Shown in pieces: positions 12,144 through 23,077 of a stretch of DNA of 64,000 nucleotides. The position numbers were made by a program, and so were the translations under genes. The stretch is from positions 102,750 through 166,749 of the forward strand of contig NW_026516306.1 of NCBI RefSeq assembly GCF_025602895.1, given 5' to 3'. Below the pieces are notes generated by a model. That model was not told the DNA's origin. It saw nothing but the letters and a program-made list of their open reading frames with translations, and did not search any database. This DNA is from Polychytrium aggregatum. Lineage: Eukaryota; Chytridiomycota; Chytridiomycetes; Polychytriales. Each line of letters starts with the position of its first letter. Positions within the stretch are counted from its first letter, which is position 1.

Positions 12144-15100
12144 ATGACCGCCTCGACCTACCACCGAGACTATACCCCGGTCGATATCCATGCGCTCTTC
12201 GAGGCCGTCGAGTTCCCGTACCCCAACAGCTATCAGCTGTGGAAGATGAATCTGGTGGCTTTGTCCAATACACGGTCTCCGGCGTCCGGAGTCGACGGCA
12301 CCCACCTCGACGACCACAGCGGCAGCAACAGCAACCGAATGACTCTGTTTGTCGCTGTCGACAGCCGAGTGCATGTGCATTCGATTGAGATTCCGGTCGT
12401 GGCGGTGACCGACGAGCACCGTCCGCATATATCGCTGGAAAGAGTGCTTGATGGAACAGGAGTAAGTCAAGTGGTGCGCTTTCTCCTCGTGCTGGTCTGT
12501 CGCTTTTGCTCTCTGGCGATGCTTCCAACGTGTGTCTGGCAAATGCCCCCGACCACCGCCAACTCATCACCCGCTCCCACTGCCATGAACAGATCATCAA
12601 TGCAATCCACCTTGGCCACGCCGGGAACCTCGAGATTCTGGTCGCAGCCGACGACGACGGCAATGTCATTGTGTGGTTCACATCGGATCTGGATCGCCCT
12701 CCGCTCAAATTCACGTATGCCCTTGGCCTTTGTACTGGCGCTGTTTTGGATTCGGAACGATCTGCCGCCGACAGACTGGCTGCATTTCATGCATCTGCCT
12801 CATTCGCAATCATGGTGCGGAGGCATGAGTGATTGGCCCTTGACCCTCGTGTCATCTATGCACCCACTTCGTCATCCACTCGCTCCCCCAACTGCACAGC
12901 AACGACATTTCGACATGGGGCATTGCCACCCACGGTCCCAACTACCTGCTTGGAGTGTCCTCCAACGCCCATGTTATCACAGTCTGGGACATCTTCAGCG
13001 AACACATTGGCGAGACACACTATCGCCGGTCGACGAAGGATCCTCTTGGAGGAACCAGCTTGCGGAGACTTCACGGCCACGACCACAACATTCCCTCCAT
13101 TGCCTTCACCAGCTGTGGTCGCCGGCTCTTGTCCTGCTCTATTGGTGGGTGGCCGAGCGCAAACAGGAGTGGCGATACTGCCATTTCGTCGATACAGCTC
13201 GTATTGCTCGGCACTCATCCACCACAAGCGGTGCTGGGCTCGCAGTCATAGTGGATCTGGCGGTCTGGTCGCTGAACGGCATTGCGGAGCTTCTGGCCAG
13301 CGGCTCTCAATCCGATGGACAAGGCCCGCTCACTTCGTCAGACCCATATGCTGACACACCATCGCACCCATCGTAGACCGGACTTGCAAGCTCTGGGATC
13401 TCAAGACCGGCGTCTGCCTAGCGAGCCATCGGCTTTCCCAACAGTGGTGAGTGGCAGGCTTGCTGGGTGATATCAGTCCGACCAGCTCGGGCTATCAAGC
13501 TTTCTGTATTTGATCCACAGATATGTGTTCCCTAGCTCACCACCCCTCCCTGGCTCTCCAGGAACTGGAGTATCGTCGCTATTCCCGCCAATGGGCTGAA
13601 GCACGTTCATTCTGCTTCGCCGCTGCGGTGTAATCCCTTTGTCAATACCGAGACGGCCGAGCCCAAGAGCTATCCAGTTGTTTGTGGGCATGGGCTCCCG
13701 GAAGCCAGACTCTGGCGGAATCAGTACCGAGCCAGAGCGGTTGGGCACGATGTCTATACAGACGAGCCATCGCTTGAATCTCAATCGAGTCCACTGTGTG
13801 ATTCCGATGAAGATTCAGGCCCAGAGTCGGCATCTGACACTGACCTGGACCAGGAGCAGAGCCCGCATCGGTGCTGGGAAGCAGACTCAAAGACTTCGAA
13901 ACGGCACAAAAACAATCGCGATCACACTTGGACAGGCCCAAACAGTAGTCCGACCTTGGCTCTTCCTCCTCCCATAGCACCTCCCGACTCCTGCCTGTCT
14001 CGACATAAGGCCATCGATATCTTCCCATCGTTTCTGCCGCACCAGCCGTATCAGCGCATTTTTTCGCTGCTCAGCGCCTTCAGCATCGCTGACTACGACG
14101 ACTATGAAGACGGGGAAGTGGACAGCGAAACCCACAGCCACAGCGAAGACGAGGAGGTCCAGGGCAGCAACCACAGCGGAACGGAGCAAGAAAGTCTCAA
14201 CGGCGATGCCGACGACACAGATGCCGACATATCGGCGAGCCAAGGGTCTGAGCATGAAGACATCATCTTACAGACGTCCGACCATGGAGCTTCTTTGGAA
14301 GACGTCGACAGCCCGTGGGAAGGTGCCACCGGTGGCGAGTGGATGCCGGTTGATCACAGCACCTCATCCAATGACGAGAACCGCGTCGATGGCCTCTTCC
14401 CCAGCAACGCTCCAACAGCTCTGACTCACGAACCCGGCTCAAGTTCATCAAACAGTGCCGTACAGGTCGAACAGAGTGGTCCAGAGGAAACGACCTCGAC
14501 CGAATCCTCGGGTGACCCAGGGTTCTTTACTCCGAGATCATTCATCACAAGCGATGTCTCTGGTCCATATGATGAGGATGCAGATGATCAGAGAAGTCGC
14601 GAAGGCTCCATCGTCGTCCAAAGCGGCCACACAGACCACCATGATAGTCTTGTTCATGGTGACGGTGACAGCGCTAGCAACAGCAACCCCAGTGACCATA
14701 TCAGCCAGTCGTTTCATTCGCTGGTCTCCTCGGCCGATAATTCGCCTGATCCCGGCGCCAGCCAGTTGGAATCAGAGCCACCTAACGAGATCCCAGATGT
14801 CTCTGCCGAAATGGAGAGCATGCGTGTCGCCGAAGAGGAGGAGCGGCATCCCGTTGCTGGGCTGCTCTTCAAGCGCAAGGAACTGTCTCGATCCTCACTT
14901 TTCTCGGGGCATAAGAAGCCCCGACGCGACACAAGCGAGGAAGGCTGCATCCTGACAGACACCCAAAGCTCGCCCGAGCCACTCGTCCTGGTTGCCACGC
15001 TTCGAGACCTTTATCTGCTGGATAGTGAGAGCCTTTCGCCGCTGTTTGTGATCAAGGAACTCGTTTCAAGAGCTGATATGCGACTTCATCCGCATATCCT

Positions 15101-15940
15101 CCCTTTCGAAAGTAAGCAATGAGCACTCGTTTCGTGAGCGGATTCTTGGTCGATGTACCCTAATCCTGCAATCACCAAACTGACCCACTGGATTGGCTTG
15201 CTCGATGCTTTGCCAGGGCTCTCCATCGTCGAGTGGGTCGAGGAACTCGGGGTCGCCTTTGTGGCGAGCCAAAAGGGATACGTTGCTGTTGTTCGTATTT
15301 TGACGTAAGTGTCTGGGGAATATGCCGCCATCGGTTGATGGAGCAAAGCTGCGAAGCCGCCGGTACTGGTCCGTTGGAATGACCGAGCCGATGCTGGTGA
15401 GATTTCTTCATCATTGGGTGGGTGGCCCGATGCTGACTCTGCCTGCCTCTCAAACCGGCTCTACAGATGGTGGAATCCGTCAAGTAACAAATACGAGTAC
15501 AGACTGGTTCGTGCTAATATTTGCACAGGAGCGTACGCTAGATGAGATCGAGTGTGCAACTTGATGAAAGTGCGACGGCCAGAAGGACAAGCCGTCTTGC
15601 TGTTGCAAGCATGGTCTCTCACTGAACTACGCTTTGTACAGCAAACGGAGGCATTTCTGCCAGAGACCACGCCGCCGACAATGCCGCTGTTGGGGATGTC
15701 TGTACACAAGCACCGTGAGCAAGGGCTCCTGGACTTTTTTTCGGCAACGCTGGGTAAGCTGACTTGCTCAGGAGTGACGGTGTTGGCTGTACATATTCTA
15801 TTACAAGCTGAGACAAAGCTGACACGACGCCATCTGACCAAACAGTCTTGATGTATCTTGACGGGACCACTTTCGCATACGAGATTCGGAAGGACACCAT
15901 GGCCAGCAGGGTCTTTGAGGGTCTCGACAGCGGATCCTAA
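12144..15940 (+). CDS. CRT10-like WD40 protein
   Basis: Predicted 879 aa from nine exons: 12144-12461, 12593-12714, 12900-13144, 13378-13447, 13562-15111, 15217-15304, 15467-15506, 15642-15753, 15846-15940. The N-terminal part reads as a CRT10-type propeller: LEILVAADDDGNVIVW, STWGIATHGPNYLLGVSSN, then a WD repeat SCSIDRTCKLWDLKTGVC. A long acidic Ser/Asp/Glu-rich insert (about residues 290-700) follows. The propeller closes with SIVEWVEELGVAFVASQ, TMPLLGMSVH and LMYLDGTTFAYEI, as in fungal CRT10 proteins. Yeast Crt10 represses ribonucleotide reductase genes; the role here is inferred. Phases agree throughout. The 15507-15641 intron has a weak donor (gttcgt) and is the least certain junction. 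Confidence 0.7.
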
Positions 15941-16208
15941 CCTTCGACCAGTTCAGGTCGATTATGACGTTCAACTACCGTGTCAGTCAAGCGGTCGTCG
16001 TTATTTAGCATTGGTGTGGGCTTAAACGGTACCCCGACCTTGGCAGGTGCATGGGAGCGTCATCTCCGTATTCCATGTGTATTGAGAGGGTGTCGCCGGT
16101 ACCATGAGCAGCACAACCAATTCAACCCGAACGGGCTGAGATGCCAGAAAACGAAGGCCAAGGGTAGGCACGGGCAGCAGGATGATGCTGAAGCCAATGA
16201 GGCGGCAA

Positions 16209-17773
16209 TCAAGAGGCTGCAGCATCGTCGCCACCCTCGGGAGCTGGAGCGGCAGTGGGCACCGAGTAAGGCAGCGGCACTCCGGGTGTCGGTGTCGTGG
16301 GGGTTGTTGCGGCAGAGCTGTTGTGAAACCGGCGAGCTTCCGCAAAGAGCCGCTCCTGGTCGGCCAGCAACTCCTCGGGGGTTCTTCCAGAATTCAGGAG
16401 TCGTTTCGATCGCTTCTCCCGATCCTCTTGGTCGACCTGGCAGAACAGACATATACACCACTAAGCCGAAGATATCCAACCAACATCCGCCACCGCAATC
16501 GCAGGCGATGTGATCGGGCATCCTCTGGTCGCCCTCGACAGACCACTGGGCGGCAGTGAGGGGCCAGAGTTTGCGCCTGTACCTTCATTTGATCCTGGTG
16601 CTCCTTGTAGACACCCCGGACCTCGGTCACATATTCCTCGAATCCCAGCGTCTGACATCCATCGATCGGACGGTAGTGGCGCAGGACGTCCAACATGTCG
16701 GGTGGTTGAGTCCGATATGATACAAGTTCATGTTCCAAGAGCGACACACCGATTGTCATCACAGCAGTAGTTCGATCAAGGAGAGGTTCGCCATTGTATG
16801 GGTCCATGGGTTGTGTCCAAAGCGTTGGAGCCGAATAGTTAGTAAGCATTGAGCGGTGGGAACGAGGTGTAGCCCGATTGGCTCGCTCCCACAAATACTG
16901 GCTTGGAAAGCGGGTACCTTCAGGGCCGCCAGGATGTGGTCGCCAAGGATGGTTTTCTTCTCCTCCTTCTCGCAAATGTCATTCGCTGTGTCGCCCGTTC
17001 AACCAACGGTTAGTGATCTGGTTCGATCGGCGAATAATCCAGACCGGCTGCTGTGCGGTTCCAAAGGCCCTGGTCCCAGAGCCCTGTTACGAGAAAGGCA
17101 GATCACGCAACAGTACGTTACCCTCGGACGAAACCAGATGGATGAACTCTGCATGAGTGAGAAATTGAATGAATGATGCAGCTCGCACTACTGTCGCCAA
17201 CTGTCGCTTTGTTCCCCGGGCAGGATCACCGCTGGGAGCGACTGTGGCTACCAACAGGGTGATCAGCAATGGCCTTGACGACGGAAACAATAGTTACCCA
17301 CACAGCATTCCACCAGCAGATCGCGGGTCTCTTTGGCGCAGACCACATCGGCGGGCATCATCTCTTGGATTAGCTTGGCGACTGTGGCTAACAGCGCAGT
17401 CAGATAATCCGTTAGTTGGCTGAATTCTCTGGTCTTGCTGCGGGATCGTCAAGGAGCTCCAGGGAACTCCCAGGAGCTCGTCTGAAATCGCTGTCGCTGT
17501 GCAGAGATCGCCTTGCGACGAACGAAGGATTGACCAACGCGATCGCTCGGGTTGGCGACATGCTGCGGCTTGGGTCGCCGGATCGGCAACAACACAATGC
17601 CTTCGGCTCCTCTCATCAAGTCGTGATCCATTCAGGAGTTATCCGCTCTTGAACCATCGCCTGCAGGCTTGGCGGCAGGCCGTGAAGCTGCCCCAAGATA
17701 TCGCACCTTTGGGCAGGGTGAGATCCTCGTCGCCCATTCCGCCCGAGGCTCCGTCAAAGTCGTCGTCGGCCAT
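16209..17773 (-). CDS. NCB2: Negative cofactor 2 subunit beta (Dr1-like)
   Basis: This is the histone-fold subunit of NC2, which binds TBP on DNA and blocks or redistributes preinitiation complex assembly. Six exons read downward: 17773-17707, 17387-17298, 17148-17122, 16985-16918, 16651-16583, 16436-16209, giving 182 aa, close to Dr1 proteins. The N-terminus MADDDFDGASGGMGDEDLTL leads into the fold: ATVAKLIQEMMPADVVCAKE, VEFIHLVSSEAND, KEEKKTILGDHILAALK and TLGFEEYVTEV. The tail has the family motif RTPEELLADQERLFAEAR, then a TP-rich end. The 27-nt exon 3 and the 319-nt first intron are notable. It converges with the CRT10-like gene over 268 bp. The partner NC2-alpha is not in this window. 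Confidence 0.92.
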
Positions 17774-18143
17774 GTCGTCACTTGCAGCACGGTGCGTCGT
17801 GGTTCGGATATAGGCAACAGCAGCACCGATTGTAGTGGCAGTATCAGCGAAGAGCTTTGGCCGGCGTCCGCTTGATCTGGGCCAGAGCGGGAGTGGGTCG
17901 GTGCAGAGTCCCAGCCGTGGAGCTGATTGTCGGTTACGGGTTCTCGGCTGCTCTCGGCTGCTCTCGGTCTATCGAGATCGAGAGCGAGAAACACCCCATG
18001 TCGTTCGCCACCAGGACCAACAACCAGCTTCATTCATCCAGAGAGCGACTTGATCCCTGTCCAAGGACTCTGCCCGAGACATTGCCGACGGCAGATGGAA
18101 ATCGCCACCATTCCAAGTTTATTGGCCCGGTGGGAGGCCGGGT
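17774..18143. other. Intergenic spacer
   Basis: 370 bp upstream of NC2-beta and downstream of the phospholipase-like gene, both on the minus strand. It contains a short ctgctctcgg direct repeat near 17940-17965. No gene was seen. Confidence 0.5.
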
Positions 18144-19022
18144 CTACTCCAGAACAATCTCGACGTTGGGAAACGACGACCCGACGACCCGAAAGCGGTC
18201 CAGCTGCTCAAACCCGCTCGAGCCCAGCCTTTCCCAGATCTTTGCCCACATCGAGGCGATATCCCGGGCCGAGTGCAGCACGCCTCCGGTTGCGTTGTAG
18301 TAGTTAGCGGTGGCCCAGGGTCCCTTGCGCTTGGCTGGCCCATACAGCGTCCGTGCCAGCGCTCGCTCGTCCCGAAGGGTTTGGTGCATCAGCTTGGTGC
18401 GGATGTCGAGTTCGGTGCGAGAGACTGTGACGTTGCAGTCGAATAAGATCTTTTGGAGTTCCAGCGTCGGCGCCGATCGGGAAGGAATGGCCGTTTCTCG
18501 TTTCCAATCCACCATTGCGACAAGATCGACTCCTTGATCAGCAAAAGAATGCGCTGCTCCATAGTCGCCATCAAAGTCGTGGTCAGCAACCTGACTGACA
18601 AACTCTCGATGGAATGTGCAGTCGCTGACGCCGTGAGCCAGCGAGCCCAGGAAGAATGAGAGTAGCTCTTCGCACTCGGTCGATAGGGGGAAGGCGCAAC
18701 TTTCGGCCAGGAAACGCACAAAGGCATTGTCAAAGTCGGTCCAGTGCACGGTCTCTCCGTAGGTATCTTTCCATATGTATCCAGAGTCCGGGAAGATGGC
18801 GCCGTTGCGCAGGGCATTTTGGTTGCGGATCAGGAAGGCCTGCTGGTCTGGGGCTTCGGTGCAGCGCACGGCTTCGTCGACCATGAAGATGTGCACAACG
18901 CTTCCTGCGGCCCGGCATGGGGATGGAGCCAAGGCAATCAACACTGCCAGCGTTGCCAGCACAAGAGCGCCGGCTGGGCGGCAGGAGGGACGGCGATACT
19001 TGCGGGTCCGGTGGCAGACCAT
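18144..19022 (-). CDS. Secreted zinc-dependent phospholipase C/D-domain protein
   Basis: A single exon of 292 aa. Residues 1-39 look like a signal peptide: a basic start, then a hydrophobic core VLATLAVLIALA, then PCRAAG. The mature part resembles the zinc-dependent phospholipase C domain shared by bacterial PLCs and the N-terminal domain of eukaryotic GPI-specific phospholipase D: HIFMVDEAVRC, QNALRNGAIFPDSGYI, and FLGSLAHGVSDCTFH with a candidate metal His/Asp pair. It lacks the C-terminal beta-propeller of GPI-PLD. The substrate and activity are not shown by sequence. It is the only clearly recognisable gene here with no intron, which may hint at a different origin. Confidence 0.75.
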   Translation of the reverse strand: MVCHRTRKYRRPSCRPAGALVLATLAVLIALAPSPCRAAGSVVHIFMVDEAVRCTEAPDQQAFLIRNQNALRNGAIFPDSGYIWKDTYGETVHWTDFDNAFVRFLAESCAFPLSTECEELLSFFLGSLAHGVSDCTFHREFVSQVADHDFDGDYGAAHSFADQGVDLVAMVDWKRETAIPSRSAPTLELQKILFDCNVTVSRTELDIRTKLMHQTLRDERALARTLYGPAKRKGPWATANYYNATGGVLHSARDIASMWAKIWERLGSSGFEQLDRFRVVGSSFPNVEIVLE

Positions 19023-19228
19023 CGGTGCCTGTCGAGAGAGATGGGATGCTCAGGTGCAGACGAGGCAGCGGGGCTGGGCGCCCGAACCCAAGTGCAAGTC
19101 CCGCGGCCAGGTGCAAGAATGCCAGCAATCCACTTGCCGGGCCGTCGTTGTCGAGCCAGGGCCCCCCACCAGCATCCAAGTCAAAGACGCATCGCTCCCT
19201 GGAATCGACAGTCAACGATGGACCTGTT

Positions 19229-19487
19229 GTACACTTTATTCAGGAAAAAAACGGGACAACACAGCCGTTTCCATGAACATGTAGTATGTGATGGCATGCG
19301 TCAAGCAAAGCCATAAAAATAAACCAAATCGACCTGCGCACTGTGATCATGTTGCGCGCCGCAATGACGTCGCGATTCCACACCGTCTGGCGAATGGTCA
19401 TGGCCAGCGCGCGATAACATTGGGTAACAATATATTCGATGAATGGTCAAAAACACGGGTGTCCCGGTTTTTATTGGATACACTGTA
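19229..19487. mobile_element. MITE-like element, candidate Tc1/mariner type
   Basis: The right end (19391-19487) closely matches 61476-61565 in the same orientation, including gtgtcccggtttttattgga. The left end carries an imperfect inverted copy: aaaaaacgggacaacac at about 19246-19262. Read inward, both ends begin TACA followed by a TTTAT/TATCC-like stretch and then AAAAA-CGGGACA. The element is about 260 bp with no coding capacity. The TA at each end fits TA-target transposons, but no transposase is present. It lies in the divergent spacer 19023-19822, which otherwise shows no gene. Confidence 0.5.
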
Positions 19488-19822
19488 AAAATAATCAGCA
19501 TTTGCCTGCCGCTGGCTCATTGTTATGGTGGAATGATTGATGGTGGCGCCCGGCAATTTCGCCGGAGACCAAGGGTCTTGCCCTTGTGGAAGAGTTGGCC
19601 AAGAAGTACTGCTGTCTCGGATCAGCATCTGCTCTCCGACAGCCCAAGTATCCTCTGTTCCGTCGTTCCAGTGCTCTATCTGGCGCACCGACACTCTAAA
19701 TCTACTTTCCTGTCCTGGTCCCTCTTGTCATTTGGTGAACCAAGCCGCTTGCGGCCCAACTCATCGACCACCCTGCATCTTTACACCGCTCCTTCAGCTT
19801 AACAACTAATCCAGGCAGTGAA

Positions 19823-22471
19823 ATGGAATTGAGTAGAGACGACGGTGCCTCCCGACAAGATCCAGGCTCTGGTCGCCCGTTCAACCTCAAGAACATGCCT
19901 GGAATGCAGGAATCCAGCACCAACTCATCTCCGTCGCGTGCGGCGTCCACCAAGCAGAATCCCCTCAAGAAGATCTACGAAAAGAACCACCCGGATCTTC
20001 CGGACGAGAATCTGTATCAGGATGGCAGCAACATGGACAGGCTTCCAGAAATCGGACAGCGGAGACGCCTTTCCGTGCTCACCCATACTGCAGCGCCGCT
20101 GCCGGCGTTGCCAGGATCCGCCAGTCGGCGCATATCACTCGGCTTTGGTGGTGGAGAGACCGACCCACCTATCCAACAGAGGGCTCGCGCCCGCAGCGTC
20201 GTCGCTGCTCCTACCCATGAGCCTGAAGTACCAAGTCCGCAGCGGTTTCGCGGGCGGCGGGCCAGCGCCTCCGTTTTCTCCAAGAATGAGAAGCCAATGT
20301 TGTCTCTCGATCCAGATATAGCACAGCGTGCGTCCATATTGGCATCAAAGGGCCCGCGGCTTGTCCCAGATGCGGGCGAAGACCCCGGTAATCCAAGACT
20401 GCCAAAGATGAGGTCCAGGACGGTTTCGGGCGAAGATGGCGTTGGGCTCGACAGCAGGCTCTTCGGCAAACTCAAAAAGTATGCCGATGCACTCGAGTCT
20501 GATGACAGCGTCCCGCGCTCGGCTTCGGATGCCGTGGAGCAACCTCCTTCAAGTGACAGGCCAACCTTTACACGGCGAAGGTCCATCACGGCTGACATAC
20601 TGGATTTTGCGCTGCCGCCCAAGCCGACAATATCATCCCGCCTCCAGAACCTCGGCATGTCCATTCGTCAGTATTTACAAGAGTCCATCATGGCGAACCA
20701 GCGATCCTCGGCGACAATCAAAAAGTTCAAGGCGGCTGTGCGGCGAGCCATCATAATATGGCTCACTGCCCGGGCATTCAAGTGCTCGCTCCAACATGAC
20801 GGCGCCGAAGTCTGCCATGGGTTATCGGGAATGTGGGAAAGCACGGTGCTCTCGACGGAGGTTCGAGCGCTGTTTGCACGGCCCCAGTTTACATGGACAA
20901 ACGAGGACTGGAAGAAGCTCAAAGACACTCTCAATGCCATTCCAGGATGGGCTCTCCGGTTCACGGACGAGATCAGGGAGATGCTGATTGCCCGGATGAC
21001 GCTCGAAATGCACACGTCTGGGACGGTGCTGTTTCGCAAGGGCCATCGCGCTGATGGCTGTTATCTGTTGATCAAGGGACAGGTATGCGGATGGCTGGCG
21101 TGGCTCAGGTGGGAAATGGATGCGGTGCGAAGGGAGTCATGCTGCTGTTGTGGTTGATACTGATGCTTGGACCACAGTGCAAGGCTGCCGGAGCCGACAA
21201 CAAAGACTTCTTCCGACCCGGCGACATGATCGGCGAGACCGAGTTCTCGGTCGAGGACAAGACGGTAAGTCGCCACATGACAAGTTCATGCACCACCATG
21301 CACCACTATATACTGCCATACACCACAATATACTGCCATGGATCACCATGCACTGCTACTACTCGAAGCTTGTCCACATATCAGTTGTGTCAAGTACACG
21401 TCACATATCACACGATTCTCCTGTAGGTCCGCAGACGCCCAAACACCATCGCTTGCCAATCCGACTGTGCCATGATGCACATTGGGGGCGACGACTTTCT
21501 GGAGATCATGGACATCGAGGGCAATACGGTCAAAAAGGCCGATCTCATCATCGAGCTCTTCCAGACACTGCCGTTGTTCAGCGGATGCTCGCGGAGGACC
21601 ATGTCGTTTTTCGCCCAAGCATGCGAGACCGTCTTTGTCGATGCCAAGCAAGTTGTTTTGACTCAAGGTGCTGATTGTTCTGGCAATGGTTCTCCGCTTC
21701 CTAGACCTTTGCGATGCACAGATGGCAGTGCATGACGTCGATTCGATGCACGGCCCTGACCATCGGCGTCGATCTTGCGACCCCACAGGCGACCCCATCC
21801 GGTATCTGTACATCATTCTCACAGGAACCGTCGACGTCATCAAGGTCATATATCTCACCCGCCACGACGACAACTACCAGCTGGTCAGGCTTCGCAGCGA
21901 TGAATATCAGTCGCTTTACAGGGACTCAGGCCATGTCAAGGAGAAGCTGCTCAGCATCCGATCTCTCAAATCGGGCGACTCCTTTCCGTATATCTCGCCG
22001 GACATCCATGCGCCCACAGACGTTTCGTTTGTCGCTGCAATGAAGGGCGAGTACCTCAAGATCAAACTGGTGAGCATGCTGGCAAAGAATCTTGCATCGG
22101 CAGCAGGAAGCCGGGCTAGCGAACGAGGGTGTCTCAGTACGGTGCACGTTCTCACCCAGCCTTGGATGGTACTGCTTCACATATCTTCAACCGACCTGTG
22201 GAGCCAGTCCGACATATATGACGAGGACGAGGGTGCTGAGCTCCGTGCTCGTTTGGCCGACCAGCACGCCGAGTCAGAGGCACAGATAGCCCTGATCGAG
22301 GAGACATACTGTCTGCAGAAGAACAAGGAGATTGCCAAGCGGAATCTCAGGAAAGATCTGCTGCCCGACCTCTCGACTCTGGCTGAGAGCGAGTCCAAGA
22401 CGGAGCGCCTCCCTGACCTCGCCACGGCCCTTCCCCATGGAGACCTCAGTCGCCGTCGGGCCGGCTTTTGA
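19823..22471 (+). CDS. Tandem cyclic-nucleotide-binding-domain protein, copy 1
   Basis: Predicted 710 aa from exons 19823-21082, 21178-21264, 21427-21667, 21789-22069 and 22208-22471. Residues 1-280 are disordered and rich in Ser, Arg and Pro. A conserved helical block (about 280-370, RRAIIIWLTARAFKC) precedes two cNMP-type beta-rolls. The first has SGTVLFRKGHRADGCYLLIKG and FFRPGDMIGETEF; the second has DAKQVVLTQG and YLYIILTGTVDVIKV. There is no kinase, channel or membrane segment, so it is not a PKA regulatory subunit of standard layout, which carries an inhibitor motif. The phosphate-binding cassette keeps GE but has RPN where R-A/T-A is usual, so cAMP or cGMP binding is uncertain. The tail is helical and charged. 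Confidence 0.8.
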
Positions 22472-23077
22472 GCATTTGATATGGAGTACCCTTGTGCGGA
22501 GATGGGCTCTCTGTTGGATGAATGCATTCCGAACTCACCAATACATGTTCATCCGATACAACACCCATCTGGTCCAAGGGCCATATGCAATATCCCATCA
22601 GCAGCCACTCGCACACAATGCCGCAACCATCCTCATCGCGAATAGGTTCAGGAGTAGTGCGAACAGCAATTTGCCAGAGTCCCTCGAGGCCGTCGTTGTT
22701 GTACTGTGAGCATCAATCAACAGGCGTTGGTGACAATGCACCATCCGCACCAATCAGTCTGATGCTTGGGTGTCTCTCCCTTAAACAATCTCTAGCACTT
22801 TCTATGCCCGGAGCTGGTCCTGATACATCCGCCCCCGAGAAGCTCCGGTGGATTGGACCCAATCAACAGGCTTTGGCTGTGACATGCGGGAATCCTAGTG
22901 ACGAGCGGCCTGTCGAACACTGAACTTATTCTCACACAATGGTTCTTGGATGGGATAGTGCGATTGAAGGTGCGATGACAGGCGGAGAACAGGCGAGGAA
23001 GTCGCAAAGGCAAGCTTTCGCGTTCTTCGCCCTTCTCACTACTCAAGCCGACCGCCAGCTCCAACAGCTTTAGCTGA
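22472..23077. other. Intergen between CNBD paralogues
   Basis: 606 bp containing the 3' flank of copy 1 and the promoter of copy 2. Open frames here are short and unsupported. No repeat or TATA box was recognised. Confidence 0.45.

Noticed and set aside
18144-19022. Reading the phospholipase-like gene as a bacterial-type toxin
   Set aside because: The domain family also includes eukaryotic GPI-PLD and non-toxic enzymes, and nothing in the sequence points to a toxin.
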